A stretch of 45,311 nucleotides of DNA from Burkholderiales bacterium RIFCSPLOWO2_12_FULL_65_40 (GCA_001770955.1 MESL01000057.1:1-45311); one strand, 5' to 3'. Positions 1 through 7,924 are shown, numbered from the stretch's first letter. Numbers and translations are program-made. Notes: generated from the letters alone by a model not told the origin.

Positions 1-2
1 TC

Positions 3-1280
3 ATCGAAGGCCTGCTGACCGAAAAATACATGCTGCGCGAAGGCCGCGAGATCATCCCCACGGCCAAGGCCTTCCAGCTCATGACGCTGCTGCGCGGGCT
101 GGAGGTTGAAGAACTGTGCCGCGCCGACCTCACGGGCGAATGGGAGTTCAAGCTCGCACAGATGGAAAAGGGCCTGCTTACGCGCGAATCCTTCATGCAG
201 GAGATCGCCGCCATGACCGAGCGCATGGTGAAAAAGGCCAAGGAATACGACCGCGACACCATCCCCGGCGACTACGCCACGCTCGAATCACCCTGCCCCA
301 ACTGCGGCGGCGTGGTGAAGGAAAACTACCGTCGCTTTGCCTGCGTGGGCAAGCCCGGTGCCGAAGGTTGCGGCTTCAGCTTTGGCAAGTCGCCCGCAGG
401 CCGCACCTTTGAAACGGCCGAGGCCAACGCGCTGCTGCGCGACAAGAAGATCGGCCCGCTGGAAGGCTTCCGCTCCAAGGCGGGCTGGCCCTTCACGTCC
501 GAGATCGTCATCAAGTACGACGACGAGGCGCACAACTACAAGCTCGAATTCGACTTTGGCGACGACAAGAAGGGGGAGGAATCGGGCGAACTGGTGGAGT
601 TTGCCGATGCCTCGCTGGGCGCCTGCCCCATCTGTGGCTCCGACGTGCACGAGCACGGCAGCAACTACGTGTGCAGCAAGGCCGTGCCCACCGCCGCGCA
701 GCCCACGCCATCGTGCACCTTCAAAAGCGGCAAGGTCATCCTGCAGCAACCGGTGGAGCGCGAGCAGATGCAAAAGCTGTTGCAGACAGGCAAGACGGAT
801 CTGCTCGACAAGTTTGTGAGCATGCGCACGCGCCGCGCGTTCAAGGCCTTCCTGGCTTGGGACAAGGAGGCGGGCAAGGTCAACTTTGAATTTGCCCCCA
901 GCAAGTTCCCGCCGCGCCCAGGCGTCGCCGCAAAAACGATAGCTGCCAAGGCAGGCAAGACAAGCGCTGCAGCCAAAAAAGCTGCAAAACCTGCTGCCGC
1001 CAAGAAGACCCCGGCCCCCAAGACCGCTGCCGCCAAGGCACCGCGCAAGGCCGCCGCCGGCAAGGCGCCCAGCGCCGCCCTGGCTGCAGTGATCGGCACC
1101 GAACCGGTGGCGCGTCCCGAGGCCGTCAAGAAGATGTGGGAATACATCAAGGCCCACAACCTGCAAGACCCCAAGGACAAGCGCACCATCGTCGCCGACG
1201 ACAAGCTGCGCGCCGTCTTTGGCAAGGACAGCGCGGGCATGTTCGAGTTGGCGGGCATTCTGGGCCAGCACCTGGGCTGA
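3..1280 (+). CDS. topB: DNA topoisomerase III, C-terminal part with SWIB domain (5' end outside window)
   Basis: Type IA topoisomerase that relaxes and decatenates DNA. Only the C-terminal part is present: the frame is open from base 3, and an apparent ATG at 30 is internal (EKYMLREGREIIPTAKA is mid-protein family sequence). Visible in order are the end of the topoisomerase core (LRGLEVEELCRADLTGEWE), a zinc-ribbon-like segment (CPNCGG with later Cys), a second one (CPICGS), an Ala/Lys/Pro-rich linker at about 935-1075, and a C-terminal SWIB/MDM2-like domain (VKKMWEYIKAHNLQDPKDKR) ending in GILGQHLG. SWIB fusions on topoisomerase are known from chlamydiae and several betaproteobacteria. The catalytic Tyr lies outside the window. 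The next gene starts 33 nt downstream. Confident on family. Confidence 0.93.
   Translation: MEGLLTEKYMLREGREIIPTAKAFQLMTLLRGLEVEELCRADLTGEWEFKLAQMEKGLLTRESFMQEIAAMTERMVKKAKEYDRDTIPGDYATLESPCPNCGGVVKENYRRFACVGKPGAEGCGFSFGKSPAGRTFETAEANALLRDKKIGPLEGFRSKAGWPFTSEIVIKYDDEAHNYKLEFDFGDDKKGEESGELVEFADASLGACPICGSDVHEHGSNYVCSKAVPTAAQPTPSCTFKSGKVILQQPVEREQMQKLLQTGKTDLLDKFVSMRTRRAFKAFLAWDKEAGKVNFEFAPSKFPPRPGVAAKTIAAKAGKTSAAAKKAAKPAAAKKTPAPKTAAAKAPRKAAAGKAPSAALAAVIGTEPVARPEAVKKMWEYIKAHNLQDPKDKRTIVADDKLRAVFGKDSAGMFELAGILGQHLG
938..980 (+). repeat. Possible in-gene copy of the dispersed palindromic repeat, inside the topB linker
   Basis: The stretch contains GATAGCTGCCA, a short spacer, then AAGCGCTGCAGCCAAAAA. 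This follows the order of blocks in the intergenic repeat described elsewhere in the window. It encodes part of the low-complexity Ala/Lys linker and includes an ATA isoleucine codon, which is rare in such GC-rich genes. Chance similarity in an Ala/Lys-rich stretch is a real alternative. Confidence 0.3.
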
Positions 1281-1313
1281 CCGTCAGAGCGATAGCGGTC
1301 GCCCCCCATCACC

Positions 1314-1655
1314 ATGCGCAGCCGCACCGAACGCACAGTCCTCACCGGCATCGCGGTGGCCCTTGTGGCCGCTGCCGCGGCCGCGTGGTGGACGGCCGAC
1401 CGCTGGCAGCCCCATGCCGGGCCGTGGACTGAGCAGACCTGGAAAAAGATCACCCGACCCGGCCCCGACTCCCTGCCACCCGCCAAGCAGCGCGCCGCGC
1501 CGGACCGCCCGGCGGCTGCAGGCGCCTCGGAGCCCGCCGCCCCACGCCCGCGCAAATGCGTGAAGGACGGCCGCACCACCTACACCGACCAGCCCTGCCC
1601 CAAGGGCACGCAGGAGCGGCCGGTGGATGGCGCCGTCACCTCGCTACCGCGCTGA
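1314..1655 (+). CDS. DUF4124-like membrane-anchored small protein
   Basis: Predicted 113 aa. An N-terminal hydrophobic segment (residues about 9-25, TGIAVALVAAAAAAWW) acts as a signal anchor. A Pro/Ala-rich stretch follows, and then a C-terminal motif CVKDGRTTYTDQPCPKGT. The pattern Cys-x-(D/N)-G-(K/R)-x-x-Y-(T/S)-D-x-P-C is that of the DUF4124 family, periplasmic or envelope proteins of unknown function common in betaproteobacteria. The start is the ATG 33 nt after topB, and no strong Shine-Dalgarno is visible. The two Cys could form a disulfide, which would fit a periplasmic location (inference). It is probably cotranscribed with topB. Function unknown. Confidence 0.7.
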   Translation: MRSRTERTVLTGIAVALVAAAAAAWWTADRWQPHAGPWTEQTWKKITRPGPDSLPPAKQRAAPDRPAAAGASEPAAPRPRKCVKDGRTTYTDQPCPKGTQERPVDGAVTSLPR

Positions 1656-1696
1656 CATTCCGACAGCCAGACCACGCCGAAGGGCTTTGCGCACCC

Positions 1697-1717
1697 GGGT
1701 GACATGGCATGTCACCC
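1697..1717. promoter_or_regulatory. 21-bp near-perfect palindrome upstream of the phosphatase gene
   Basis: The arms GGGTGACATG and CATGTCACCC flank a single central base, a perfect 10-bp dyad. It ends 52 nt before the chosen phosphatase start at 1770 and 42 nt after the previous stop. It could be an operator for a dimeric regulator or a simple RNA hairpin; there is no T-run, so a terminator is unlikely. Confidence 0.5.
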
Positions 1718-1769
1718 GCATGGGCTAAGCTGGGACACCGCACCTCCGCAACCTCCCTGCGCTCTGGCC

Positions 1770-2543
1770 ATGCACGATCAGCCACCCCACACGCCGCCCT
1801 CCAGTCCCACCCGCTCGCTGCCCCTGCAGGGGGCCACCAATTTCCGCGACCTGGGCGGCTACCGCAGCCACGACGGGCGCGCGCTGCATTGGCGCCGCAT
1901 CTTCCGCTCGGACCACCTTGCCGCGCTCACTCCACCCGACCTGGCCCAACTGCAAGCCCTGGGTGTGGCCCGTGCGGTGGATTTCCGGGGCGAGGCCGAG
2001 CGCAACGCGATGGCCTACCAGCTCCCCGGCGTGGCCTACCACCCGCTCACCATCGAGCCCACTGTGGTGCAGCGCGCCCAGGAGCTGCTGCGCACGGGCC
2101 AGCCGCTGACGGCACAAGACGCCGTGGGGCTGATGCAGGACACCTACCGGGGCTTCGTGGGCGACAACGCGCCGCGCTTTGCCGCCCTGTTCCGCCTGCT
2201 GCTGGAAAACGAGGCGCCCCTGGTCTTCCACTGCACCGCCGGCAAAGACCGCACGGGCTTTGCCGCCGCCCTCATCCTGCTGGCCCTGGGCGTGCCGCGC
2301 GACGTGGTGATGCAGGACTACCTGCTGACCAACGCCCTCTACCGCCCACCCGCCGGCCTGGCCGGCCCCGCGCCGCACGAGGTGCTGCAGGTGCTGTGGC
2401 GCGTGCAGGAGGATTTTCTCGACGCCGCGCTGCACCTGGTGGACACCGGATATGGCGGCATCACACCTTACCTGGAGGATGTGCTGGGGGTGGACAGCGC
2501 CGCCCGCAAAGAGCTGGCACAGCGCTATTTGCAAGCACTGTAA
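1770..2543 (+). CDS. Tyrosine/serine-type protein phosphatase (Y_phosphatase3 family)
   Basis: Predicted 257 aa. The dual-specificity-like phosphatase signature HCTAGKDRTG gives nucleophile Cys155 and phosphate-binding Arg161 (C-x5-R). The N-terminal GATNFRDLGGYRSHDGR is the conserved opening of this family, to which MptpB-like and other bacterial Tyr phosphatases belong, and DFRGEAER (residues 71-78) is also typical. I chose ATG 1770 over the in-frame ATG 1704, because 1704 lies inside a palindrome and would add 22 residues of non-family sequence. The substrate cannot be told from sequence: protein phosphotyrosine and phosphoinositide or other phosphoesters are all described for relatives. 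It probably has its own promoter after the palindrome. Confidence 0.85.
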   Translation: MHDQPPHTPPSSPTRSLPLQGATNFRDLGGYRSHDGRALHWRRIFRSDHLAALTPPDLAQLQALGVARAVDFRGEAERNAMAYQLPGVAYHPLTIEPTVVQRAQELLRTGQPLTAQDAVGLMQDTYRGFVGDNAPRFAALFRLLLENEAPLVFHCTAGKDRTGFAAALILLALGVPRDVVMQDYLLTNALYRPPAGLAGPAPHEVLQVLWRVQEDFLDAALHLVDTGYGGITPYLEDVLGVDSAARKELAQRYLQAL

Positions 2544-2627
2544 GCACCGGTGTCGCGCCCCGCACCGGGCGAGACAGCCGCCTCCAAAAGTTGTATACCT
2601 GCACACCCCCACTGCAGGAGAGACGCC

Positions 2628-3035
2628 ATGCAAGTCCAGCCTTACCTGTTTTTTGATGGCTGCTGCGAAGAGGCGCTGGCCTTTTACAGCCAGGCCCTGG
2701 GTGCCCAGGTGACCGCGCTGATGCGCTACCGGGACAGCCCCGAGCCACCGCCGCCCGGCGACGCCATGGACGGTGCAAAAATCATGCACGCCAACCTGCA
2801 GATTGGCGAGACACAGATCATGGCCTCGGACGGGCAGCGCCCGGGCGAAGGTGTGTTCAAGGGCTTCTCGCTCTCCATCGCCCCGGCCTCGGACGCGGAG
2901 GCCCGGCGCCTGTTCGACGCCCTGGCCGATGGAGGTCAGGTGCAAATGCCCTTCGGCCCCACGTTCTTTGCCACCGCGTTCGGCATGGTGGCCGATCGCT
3001 TTGGCGTGGGCTGGATGGTGATCGTGCCCCGGTAG
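2628..3035 (+). CDS. VOC-superfamily protein, PhnB-like (glyoxalase / 3-demethylubiquinone methyltransferase-like fold)
   Basis: Predicted 135 aa. MQVQPYLFFDGCCEEALAFY followed by a YRD...P segment, then HANLQIGETQIMASD and a C-terminal FGPTFFATAFGMVADRFGVG-W pattern, is the classic PhnB-type VOC protein built from paired beta-alpha-beta-beta-beta units. Such proteins lack a single assignable reaction. ATG 2628 has a good Shine-Dalgarno (AGGAGA) about 6-9 nt upstream; an in-frame extension to 2550 has no such site and reads as non-coding. It is a stand-alone gene followed by a repeat copy and a MITE-like element. Confidence 0.85.
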   Translation: MQVQPYLFFDGCCEEALAFYSQALGAQVTALMRYRDSPEPPPPGDAMDGAKIMHANLQIGETQIMASDGQRPGEGVFKGFSLSIAPASDAEARRLFDALADGGQVQMPFGPTFFATAFGMVADRFGVGWMVIVPR

Positions 3036-3066
3036 CCCCTTCCGCCGGGGCAAGCTACCTGGGATA

Positions 3067-3124
3067 GTTACTATTGATTTAATAGCTGACAGCGCTTTAT
3101 TGATAAGTGCCAGAGGCCATTTTG
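3067..3124 (+). repeat. Dispersed palindromic repeat, copy 1
   Basis: Contains TACTATTGATTTAATAGCTG, then AGCGCTT, TTGATAAGTGCC and AGAGGCCATTTTG. It is one of the fuller copies of the family seen at 12901, 14371, 22162, 23386, 24749, 35877 (reverse) and 40274. It starts about 30 nt after the stop of the VOC gene. Confidence 0.75.
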
Positions 3125-3152
3125 TTTAAAAATTGTTTTCGCTCGGGGCTTA

Positions 3153-3322
3153 GAGCCTGTTCATGATGTTTTCATGGTGCCCGTTGCCCCGCGCAGATGG
3201 TGGCTGCAAGGCACACACCGCAGCCGGGCTGGTGGCCCGGCGAGGATTTGCAACGCCGCAGACGCCGCCTGGGCGGGGCAACCCTTCGGGCAAGGCAGCA
3301 AGAAAAGATCATGAGCAGGCTC
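3153..3322. mobile_element. MITE-like element with about 30-bp terminal inverted repeats and TTA duplication
   Basis: The left end GAGCCTGTTCATGAT (3153-3167) is matched in inverse at the right end by ATCATGAGCAGGCTC (3308-3322), with one mismatch. The similarity continues inward to about 30 bp (TTTTC-TG-TGCC on both sides). Direct repeats TTA lie immediately outside (3150-3152 and 3323-3325). The 170-bp interior has no transposase. A GAGCC terminus with a TNA duplication is what I recall for the IS1031 group of IS5-family elements, so this is plausibly a non-autonomous derivative. The right-hand TTA is the stop codon (TAA) of the minus-strand gene beside it. Confidence 0.65.
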
Positions 3323-5026
3323 TTAAATCCCGAACACCTTGAGCAGCGAATCCGCCACCCCCTCCAGCCCCCGCCGCACGCGCCCGCCGCGCACCAGCGT
3401 GTGGGGCATTTCCTCGTACACATAAAAACCGCTGGCGCCGCCAAAGCTGTCGTTCAGCAGCCCCTGCTTGCCCAGCAGATACGCCCCGAAGGTGTCGCTG
3501 CGACGGGTGGTGTAGGCCAGGTTGGCGTTGAAGCCAATGGTGGCCGCCTGCTGGATGCTGCGCCCCTGGCCGGCGCGCTCCACCCGCACGCCGCGGCAGC
3601 CCTGCACGATGAGCTGCGCCGGGCCATGGAACGCCAGGTAGCGCAGCTGCAGCGTCAGCCAGGCATGCAGGCTGCCCAGCCGCCAGTGCGACGTGATGCG
3701 CACGGGCGCACCCCGGGGCTGCAGCACGCCCACCAGGTTGTGTGGCTGCATCACCAGGGCCGCGCCAGCGGGTAGGTGCAGCATGCCGATCTCGCTGTGC
3801 GGGTCTTGCGTGGCCGACACCACGTAGCGCGCCGTCTCTTGCGTGCGCACGCGGGTCAGTGCCACCATGCCCGAGGCCAGGCTGGTAAAGGGGTAGCGGG
3901 TGCTGAACAGCCAGCAGGTGTCCTTGTCGCCCTGCACGGCGGTGCTTTGCAAAAACTCGGGGTGCACCAGCAGTTCGTGGTCCGGGTCCACCCACACCTC
4001 GTGCGACACGGCCGAGGGGCCGGGCACCAGTTCCACCGCGCCGAGGGTTTGCGGCAGCAGGCACACGGGCGGGCGGCGCTGCGCCAGTGGCGCCAGCACA
4101 AAGTAGAGCACCGCCTTGACGCCCAGCGGCGCGAGCACGATGCCCAGCAGAATCAGCAGTGCCGTGGGCACCACCTGCTGCACCGGCACGGCCAGGCGGC
4201 GGGTCCAGTGCTGGCCCTGCTCGGTGAGCAACGCGGTACGGCGCGCCTGCAGCGTCTCGGCCAGCGCCTGCAGCGGTGCCTGGTGGGGCTCAAAAGCGCC
4301 CAGCGGCGCGGGGGTGGGTGCGGCCTGCACCACCCGCGTGCGTTGCGCAGCGTGGTCGGCGGCAGCGCGCTGGTTGGCAGCCAACAGGGCCACCTGTTGG
4401 TGGCGCAGGTCTTCGCAGGCCGTGCGCTCGGGCGATGCCACGGGCAGGCGGCATTTGATGGGGTGCTTCCCCAGCAGCGCCTGGCGCTCGGCCTGCACGG
4501 CCTGCCACTGGGCGTGCAGCTTTTCATGGCTTTGGCGCAGCCGCTCCAGTTCGGCGCGCTGCCGCTCTGCACTCTGGGTGGCTTGCAGGCGCCAGCGCAG
4601 CTCCTGCACGTAGGCGCGCTCCTGTTGCAGCAACTGGATGTCCACGTCCAGGCGCAGGGCCCGCAGGTGCGCCTGCACAAAGGGGGTGCGTTCCGCGTCC
4701 AGCAGCACCACGCCGCCCAGGCCCGCGCGCTCTTGCTGCAGGCGGTGCAGGCGCTCGTCCAGCGTCTGCAACCGCTCAGTCAGCAAGGCCAGCGGGGCAG
4801 CTGCCAGGCCCGTGGTGCGCTGGCGGCTGGCAGCGGCCTGCGCCTGGATGTGGCCCGAGAGCGCCGCCTGGGCTGCCGTCAGTTGCGCGGCCTCACCCTG
4901 CAAGGCTTGCCACGCCCGCCACTGCGCCCAGCCCCACTGCGCGAGCAGCAGCACGCTGCAGATCAGCACAAAGGTCAAGAAGTGGCGCAGCACAAAACGG
5001 CCAAGGGCCGTGGCAAGGGCGATCAA
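3323..5026 (-). CDS. Coiled-coil inner-membrane protein with AIM24-like C-terminal domain
   Basis: Predicted 567 aa from TTG at 5026, chosen because GGAGGA sits 6 nt upstream; a TTG at 5065 is in frame but has no ribosome site. Layout: a TM segment near residues 15-35 (FLTFVLICSVLLLAQWGWA), a long Gln/Arg/Leu-rich coiled coil (about 40-230), a second TM hairpin (about 285-315, TALLILLGIVLAPLGVKAVL), then a beta-rich domain with GPAQLIVQGCRGVRVE, GFNANLAYTTRRSDTFGAYL and GASGFYVYEEMP. That C-terminal pattern resembles AIM24-family beta proteins (inference, not a clear match). The stop codon is the target duplication of the adjacent MITE-like element, so the true C-terminus is preserved. Function unknown; possibly an envelope scaffold. 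Confidence 0.72.
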   Translation of the reverse strand: MIALATALGRFVLRHFLTFVLICSVLLLAQWGWAQWRAWQALQGEAAQLTAAQAALSGHIQAQAAASRQRTTGLAAAPLALLTERLQTLDERLHRLQQERAGLGGVVLLDAERTPFVQAHLRALRLDVDIQLLQQERAYVQELRWRLQATQSAERQRAELERLRQSHEKLHAQWQAVQAERQALLGKHPIKCRLPVASPERTACEDLRHQQVALLAANQRAAADHAAQRTRVVQAAPTPAPLGAFEPHQAPLQALAETLQARRTALLTEQGQHWTRRLAVPVQQVVPTALLILLGIVLAPLGVKAVLYFVLAPLAQRRPPVCLLPQTLGAVELVPGPSAVSHEVWVDPDHELLVHPEFLQSTAVQGDKDTCWLFSTRYPFTSLASGMVALTRVRTQETARYVVSATQDPHSEIGMLHLPAGAALVMQPHNLVGVLQPRGAPVRITSHWRLGSLHAWLTLQLRYLAFHGPAQLIVQGCRGVRVERAGQGRSIQQAATIGFNANLAYTTRRSDTFGAYLLGKQGLLNDSFGGASGFYVYEEMPHTLVRGGRVRRGLEGVADSLLKVFGI

Positions 5027-5252
5027 GCGAATCCTCCAGAAAGATGGGGCGGCTGTCGGCCCCAACTTACCACGCGGGCCGCCCCGGTGTGTGCATGGCC
5101 TCTGGACGGCTCCCGCCCGCCAGCGGTGGACGTTTTGTCAAGACCGGGCAGCGCACCCATGGACAAGGTCGCGAAGGACAAGCTCAGCCCCGCCCGGAAC
5201 AATGGACCTCATCAACGCACACCCCTTTGCAGCCCAACACCCCCGCCGAGCC

Positions 5253-6113
5253 ATGTCCCAGAACACCCATACCCTGCACCTCTTCTTTCAAGACCCGGTC
5301 AAGCTCAAGCTCGCCCAACTGATCTACCGATACCTGGCGACGGGCCATACCGAACAGGCCCAGCGCTGGGCCGACAGGCTCGGCGCCTCCGACCTGCACG
5401 CGCTGTGGGATGCGCAGTGGTTCAACCAGGAGGTGTTTGCCAGGCCCGACCACCTGACACTGCGCTTTGACACCGGCACGAGCGACGACCTGCCGTTGCA
5501 CGCACTGGAGACTCTGTTTGCCCACGGCCTGCAGGCGGCCGTGCTGGAGGTGTTCTACGACCAGGTGGGCGAGACCGAGCGCATGCATTTCGACGCCGGG
5601 CAATGGGTGTCACGCCAGGCGTTCATCCAGAAAAATCCGCAGTGGCTCCCCGTGGTGGAGCACCAGGCCGGGCGCGACGAAGCAGGCGATGCCAGCGAGG
5701 GCGATGAGGACGCAGACTATGGCTGCTCCAAAGACCCCGTCAAGCCCCTCTCCGTCGCCCAACTGCGCAAGCAGGAGGCACAGCGCAAGCGCGAGGCCCA
5801 GGAAGCCGTGGAAGCCTTTGTCGGCCTGGCCCAGGCGATGGGCAAAAGCGGCACCTCGCCGGTGCAGGGACTCATTGCGGTGCTGCTGCTGCGCGCCGGG
5901 CTCAAAGGGTTGCTGCAGGCGTTCGTCTTTACGGTACTCGCGGTGCTGCTGTTCAAGGGCTTCTGGCTCTGGCTGGGCCTGGGGCTGGTGCTGGCGGTGG
6001 TGCTGCCGCTGTACTACATGCTCAGCGAATACAAGACCCTCAAGGGGGACAACGACGACAGCGATGCGGATGGCGAGGACGGCGGCCCGGTCACCGTCAT
6101 GGCCAGCCATTGA
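5253..6113 (+). CDS. Unrecognised membrane protein with soluble N-terminal domain
   Basis: Predicted 286 aa from ATG 5253; an in-frame ATG at 5202 would add 17 residues, and neither has a strong ribosome site. Residues 1-135 form a soluble alpha/beta-looking region (LFFQDPVKLKLAQLIYRYLA at the start). An acidic patch follows (141-158, rich in Asp/Glu), then a charged helix (168-190, KQEAQRKREAQEA) and a hydrophobic block at 205-256 that could be two TM helices. The tail is acidic. I do not recognise a family. It is divergent from the AIM24-like gene (about 225 nt between starts) and 17 nt upstream of the next membrane gene, so it probably forms a two-gene operon with it. Confidence 0.7.
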   Translation: MSQNTHTLHLFFQDPVKLKLAQLIYRYLATGHTEQAQRWADRLGASDLHALWDAQWFNQEVFARPDHLTLRFDTGTSDDLPLHALETLFAHGLQAAVLEVFYDQVGETERMHFDAGQWVSRQAFIQKNPQWLPVVEHQAGRDEAGDASEGDEDADYGCSKDPVKPLSVAQLRKQEAQRKREAQEAVEAFVGLAQAMGKSGTSPVQGLIAVLLLRAGLKGLLQAFVFTVLAVLLFKGFWLWLGLGLVLAVVLPLYYMLSEYKTLKGDNDDSDADGEDGGPVTVMASH

Positions 6114-6130
6114 ACCCGGAGGCAGGCACC

Positions 6131-6550
6131 ATGTTGACGCAAATTGAATGGTGGGGCGGGCTGATCTTTGTGGTGGGCGCGCTGACCTACCGGATGGTGA
6201 TGGGCGCGCTGGAGACAGAGGACGAAGGCATCCCCTGGTACCGGCTGCAGATGCACGCGTTCTACCTGCTGCCCGCAGTGGTTCTGGCGGGTTACTTCTA
6301 TCCGCTGGAGCGCACGGCACTGCAGTACGCCTACCTGGCCGTGCTGGGTGCATCGCTGGTGATGGTGCTGGTGATGCTGGCGCAGGAACTGACGGGCGAC
6401 ACCAGCGAAGACGAGGCTCCCCCCGCAGAAGCCGAAGCGTCTGACGGGTGGGCGTCTGTGCTGGGCGCTGTGGTGCTGTACAGCCCGGTGCTCGTGGCCT
6501 GCGGGCTGGGTTGCGCCAAGGCGTGGCCCATGGTGCAAGGGCTGGTGTAG
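6131..6550 (+). CDS. Small four-TM integral membrane protein, unrecognised
   Basis: Predicted 139 aa. ATG 6131 follows CGGAGGCAGG, a good ribosome site; a TTG at 6110 is in frame but redundant. Four hydrophobic segments can be seen: WWGGLIFVVGALTYRMVM, FYLLPAVVLAGYFYPL, YAYLAVLGASLVMVLVML and VLGAVVLYSPVLVACGLG. An acidic loop (TSEDEAPPAEAEASD) lies before the last. It starts 17 nt after the preceding gene, which suggests cotranscription. No catalytic motif is visible and the function is unknown; the partner gene upstream also has C-terminal TM segments, so the two may form a complex (inference). Confidence 0.68.
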   Translation: MLTQIEWWGGLIFVVGALTYRMVMGALETEDEGIPWYRLQMHAFYLLPAVVLAGYFYPLERTALQYAYLAVLGASLVMVLVMLAQELTGDTSEDEAPPAEAEASDGWASVLGAVVLYSPVLVACGLGCAKAWPMVQGLV

Positions 6551-6703
6551 CAGGCCGCAAGCTTTCTGCAGCCCATTGCCAGCCTTTCGGCCGCCAGAGG
6601 CTCTGGCACAGATGACAATCCGTGCCAGCCGTCCATCGCCTTTTTCTGTCTGAACCGTTCTCGGGGCGCTGGCACCCTTGCACCGCCCCCCACTCCACCG
6701 CCC

Positions 6704-7924
6704 ATGGCCACCGATTCCTTTGCCGACCTGCTGTCGATCTACATGCGCCGCATCCGCGCCAGCGCCTCGGGCGTGGCCACCGAAATCGGCCTGAGCCGCG
6801 AGGCGGTGAACAACTGGCGCAACGGCGTGTCGGCGCCCAACCCGCGCTCGCGCGACCGCGTGGTGGCCTGCACGCGCTACCTGCGCCTGACGGAGAGCGA
6901 GGCCAACCGCCTGCTCAGTGCCGCCGGGTTCGCGCCCGAGTTCCCGCTGCAGGCCGAGTCGGTGGGCACGCAGCCGTTTGCCGCGTTTCAGGACAAGGTG
7001 TTCGCCCAGTTGGCGCAGGCCGTTCCCTACCCCATTGCACTGCTGCTGTCGCCCGCGCACTGGGGCCAGCCGCCGTTTCGGCAAGAGCTGCTGCAACGCG
7101 CCCGGGCGCAGTACGGTGAGGCGTCGGTGTTGCACATCCAGCCGCCCTACAGCGTGAGCACCGCGCAGGCCGACTACTTTGCCGCCATCGGCCGCCAGTG
7201 CGGCCTGGGCGAGGTGGCGTCCGACTACGAATTTGAATCCGCGCTGGAGCGCCGCCTGCTGGCGGGCGAGCGCCTGTTCTGCCTGGTCAGCCGCTTCGAG
7301 CAGGGCACGCCCGCGCTGCGCGAAACCCTGGCCGGCATCTTGCGCAGCCTGAGCGAGATGCACAGCGGCCGCCTGCATTTGCTGCTGTGCGGCGGCGAGG
7401 CGCTGGCCGACCTCAAATACCGCAGCGGCGACCTGTCGCTGCTCAACATCGCGCAGGTCCACCACTGGCCCGACCCGTCGCTGGACGACCTGACGCAACT
7501 GGCCCGCCACCGCTGGCCCGAGCACCGCTGGACCGAGCCGGTGGTGGCAGCGCTGCAGGCGCTCAGCGGCGGCCACCCCGCGTTGTTTGAAGAAGGTCTG
7601 CAGTGGCTGGTGGACCAGGGTGTGGGTGATGGGCAGGCATCGTCGAGCGCCCTGCGCACGCACCTGGCCAGCAGCCCGCGCCTGTGGCAAACCTTTTTGC
7701 CGCTGGCCCAGGCTCCTGCCGCACGCACGCGTTTACAGCAACTGTTGCAGGCCGACGACCTGGGCCGTGCGCGGCCCTATCTGCAGGACGACGAACTGCG
7801 CAGCCTGTTCTGGGGCAACCTCATCCATGTGCGCGGCACGGGCGATGCAGCGCGGCTGCACTGGCGCTGCGCCACCATCCGGGATGCCGGTTTGATGGTG
7901 CTCGAATCATGTTTGAGCGCTTAA
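6704..7924 (+). CDS. XRE-type HTH protein with degenerate AAA/STAND-like ATPase core
   Basis: Predicted 406 aa. Residues about 5-70 (ATEIGLSREAVNNWRNGVSAPNP) look like an XRE/Cro-type HTH. The rest has the layout of a AAA fold, but the nucleotide site is lost: the P-loop place reads IALLLSPAHWGQPPFRQELL with no GKS/T, and the Walker B place reads RLFCLVSRFEQG with no DE. The later LSGGHPALFEEGLQWLVDQG matches the sensor-2 or arginine-finger-side helices of such ATPases. The last 16 nt overlap the next gene, which has an intact ATPase of similar design, so this looks like a DNA-binding, catalytically dead partner. It could be a transcription regulator or a sensor coupled to the membrane protein. 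No clear ribosome site at ATG 6704. Confidence 0.7.
   Translation: MATDSFADLLSIYMRRIRASASGVATEIGLSREAVNNWRNGVSAPNPRSRDRVVACTRYLRLTESEANRLLSAAGFAPEFPLQAESVGTQPFAAFQDKVFAQLAQAVPYPIALLLSPAHWGQPPFRQELLQRARAQYGEASVLHIQPPYSVSTAQADYFAAIGRQCGLGEVASDYEFESALERRLLAGERLFCLVSRFEQGTPALRETLAGILRSLSEMHSGRLHLLLCGGEALADLKYRSGDLSLLNIAQVHHWPDPSLDDLTQLARHRWPEHRWTEPVVAALQALSGGHPALFEEGLQWLVDQGVGDGQASSSALRTHLASSPRLWQTFLPLAQAPAARTRLQQLLQADDLGRARPYLQDDELRSLFWGNLIHVRGTGDAARLHWRCATIRDAGLMVLESCLSA

Noticed and set aside
3776..5470. Long plus-strand open frame opposite the AIM24-like gene
   Set aside because: It is the complement of a gene with a strong ribosome site and clear TM/coiled-coil pattern; its protein is Gln/His/Arg-rich low complexity, as expected from antisense of GC-rich DNA.
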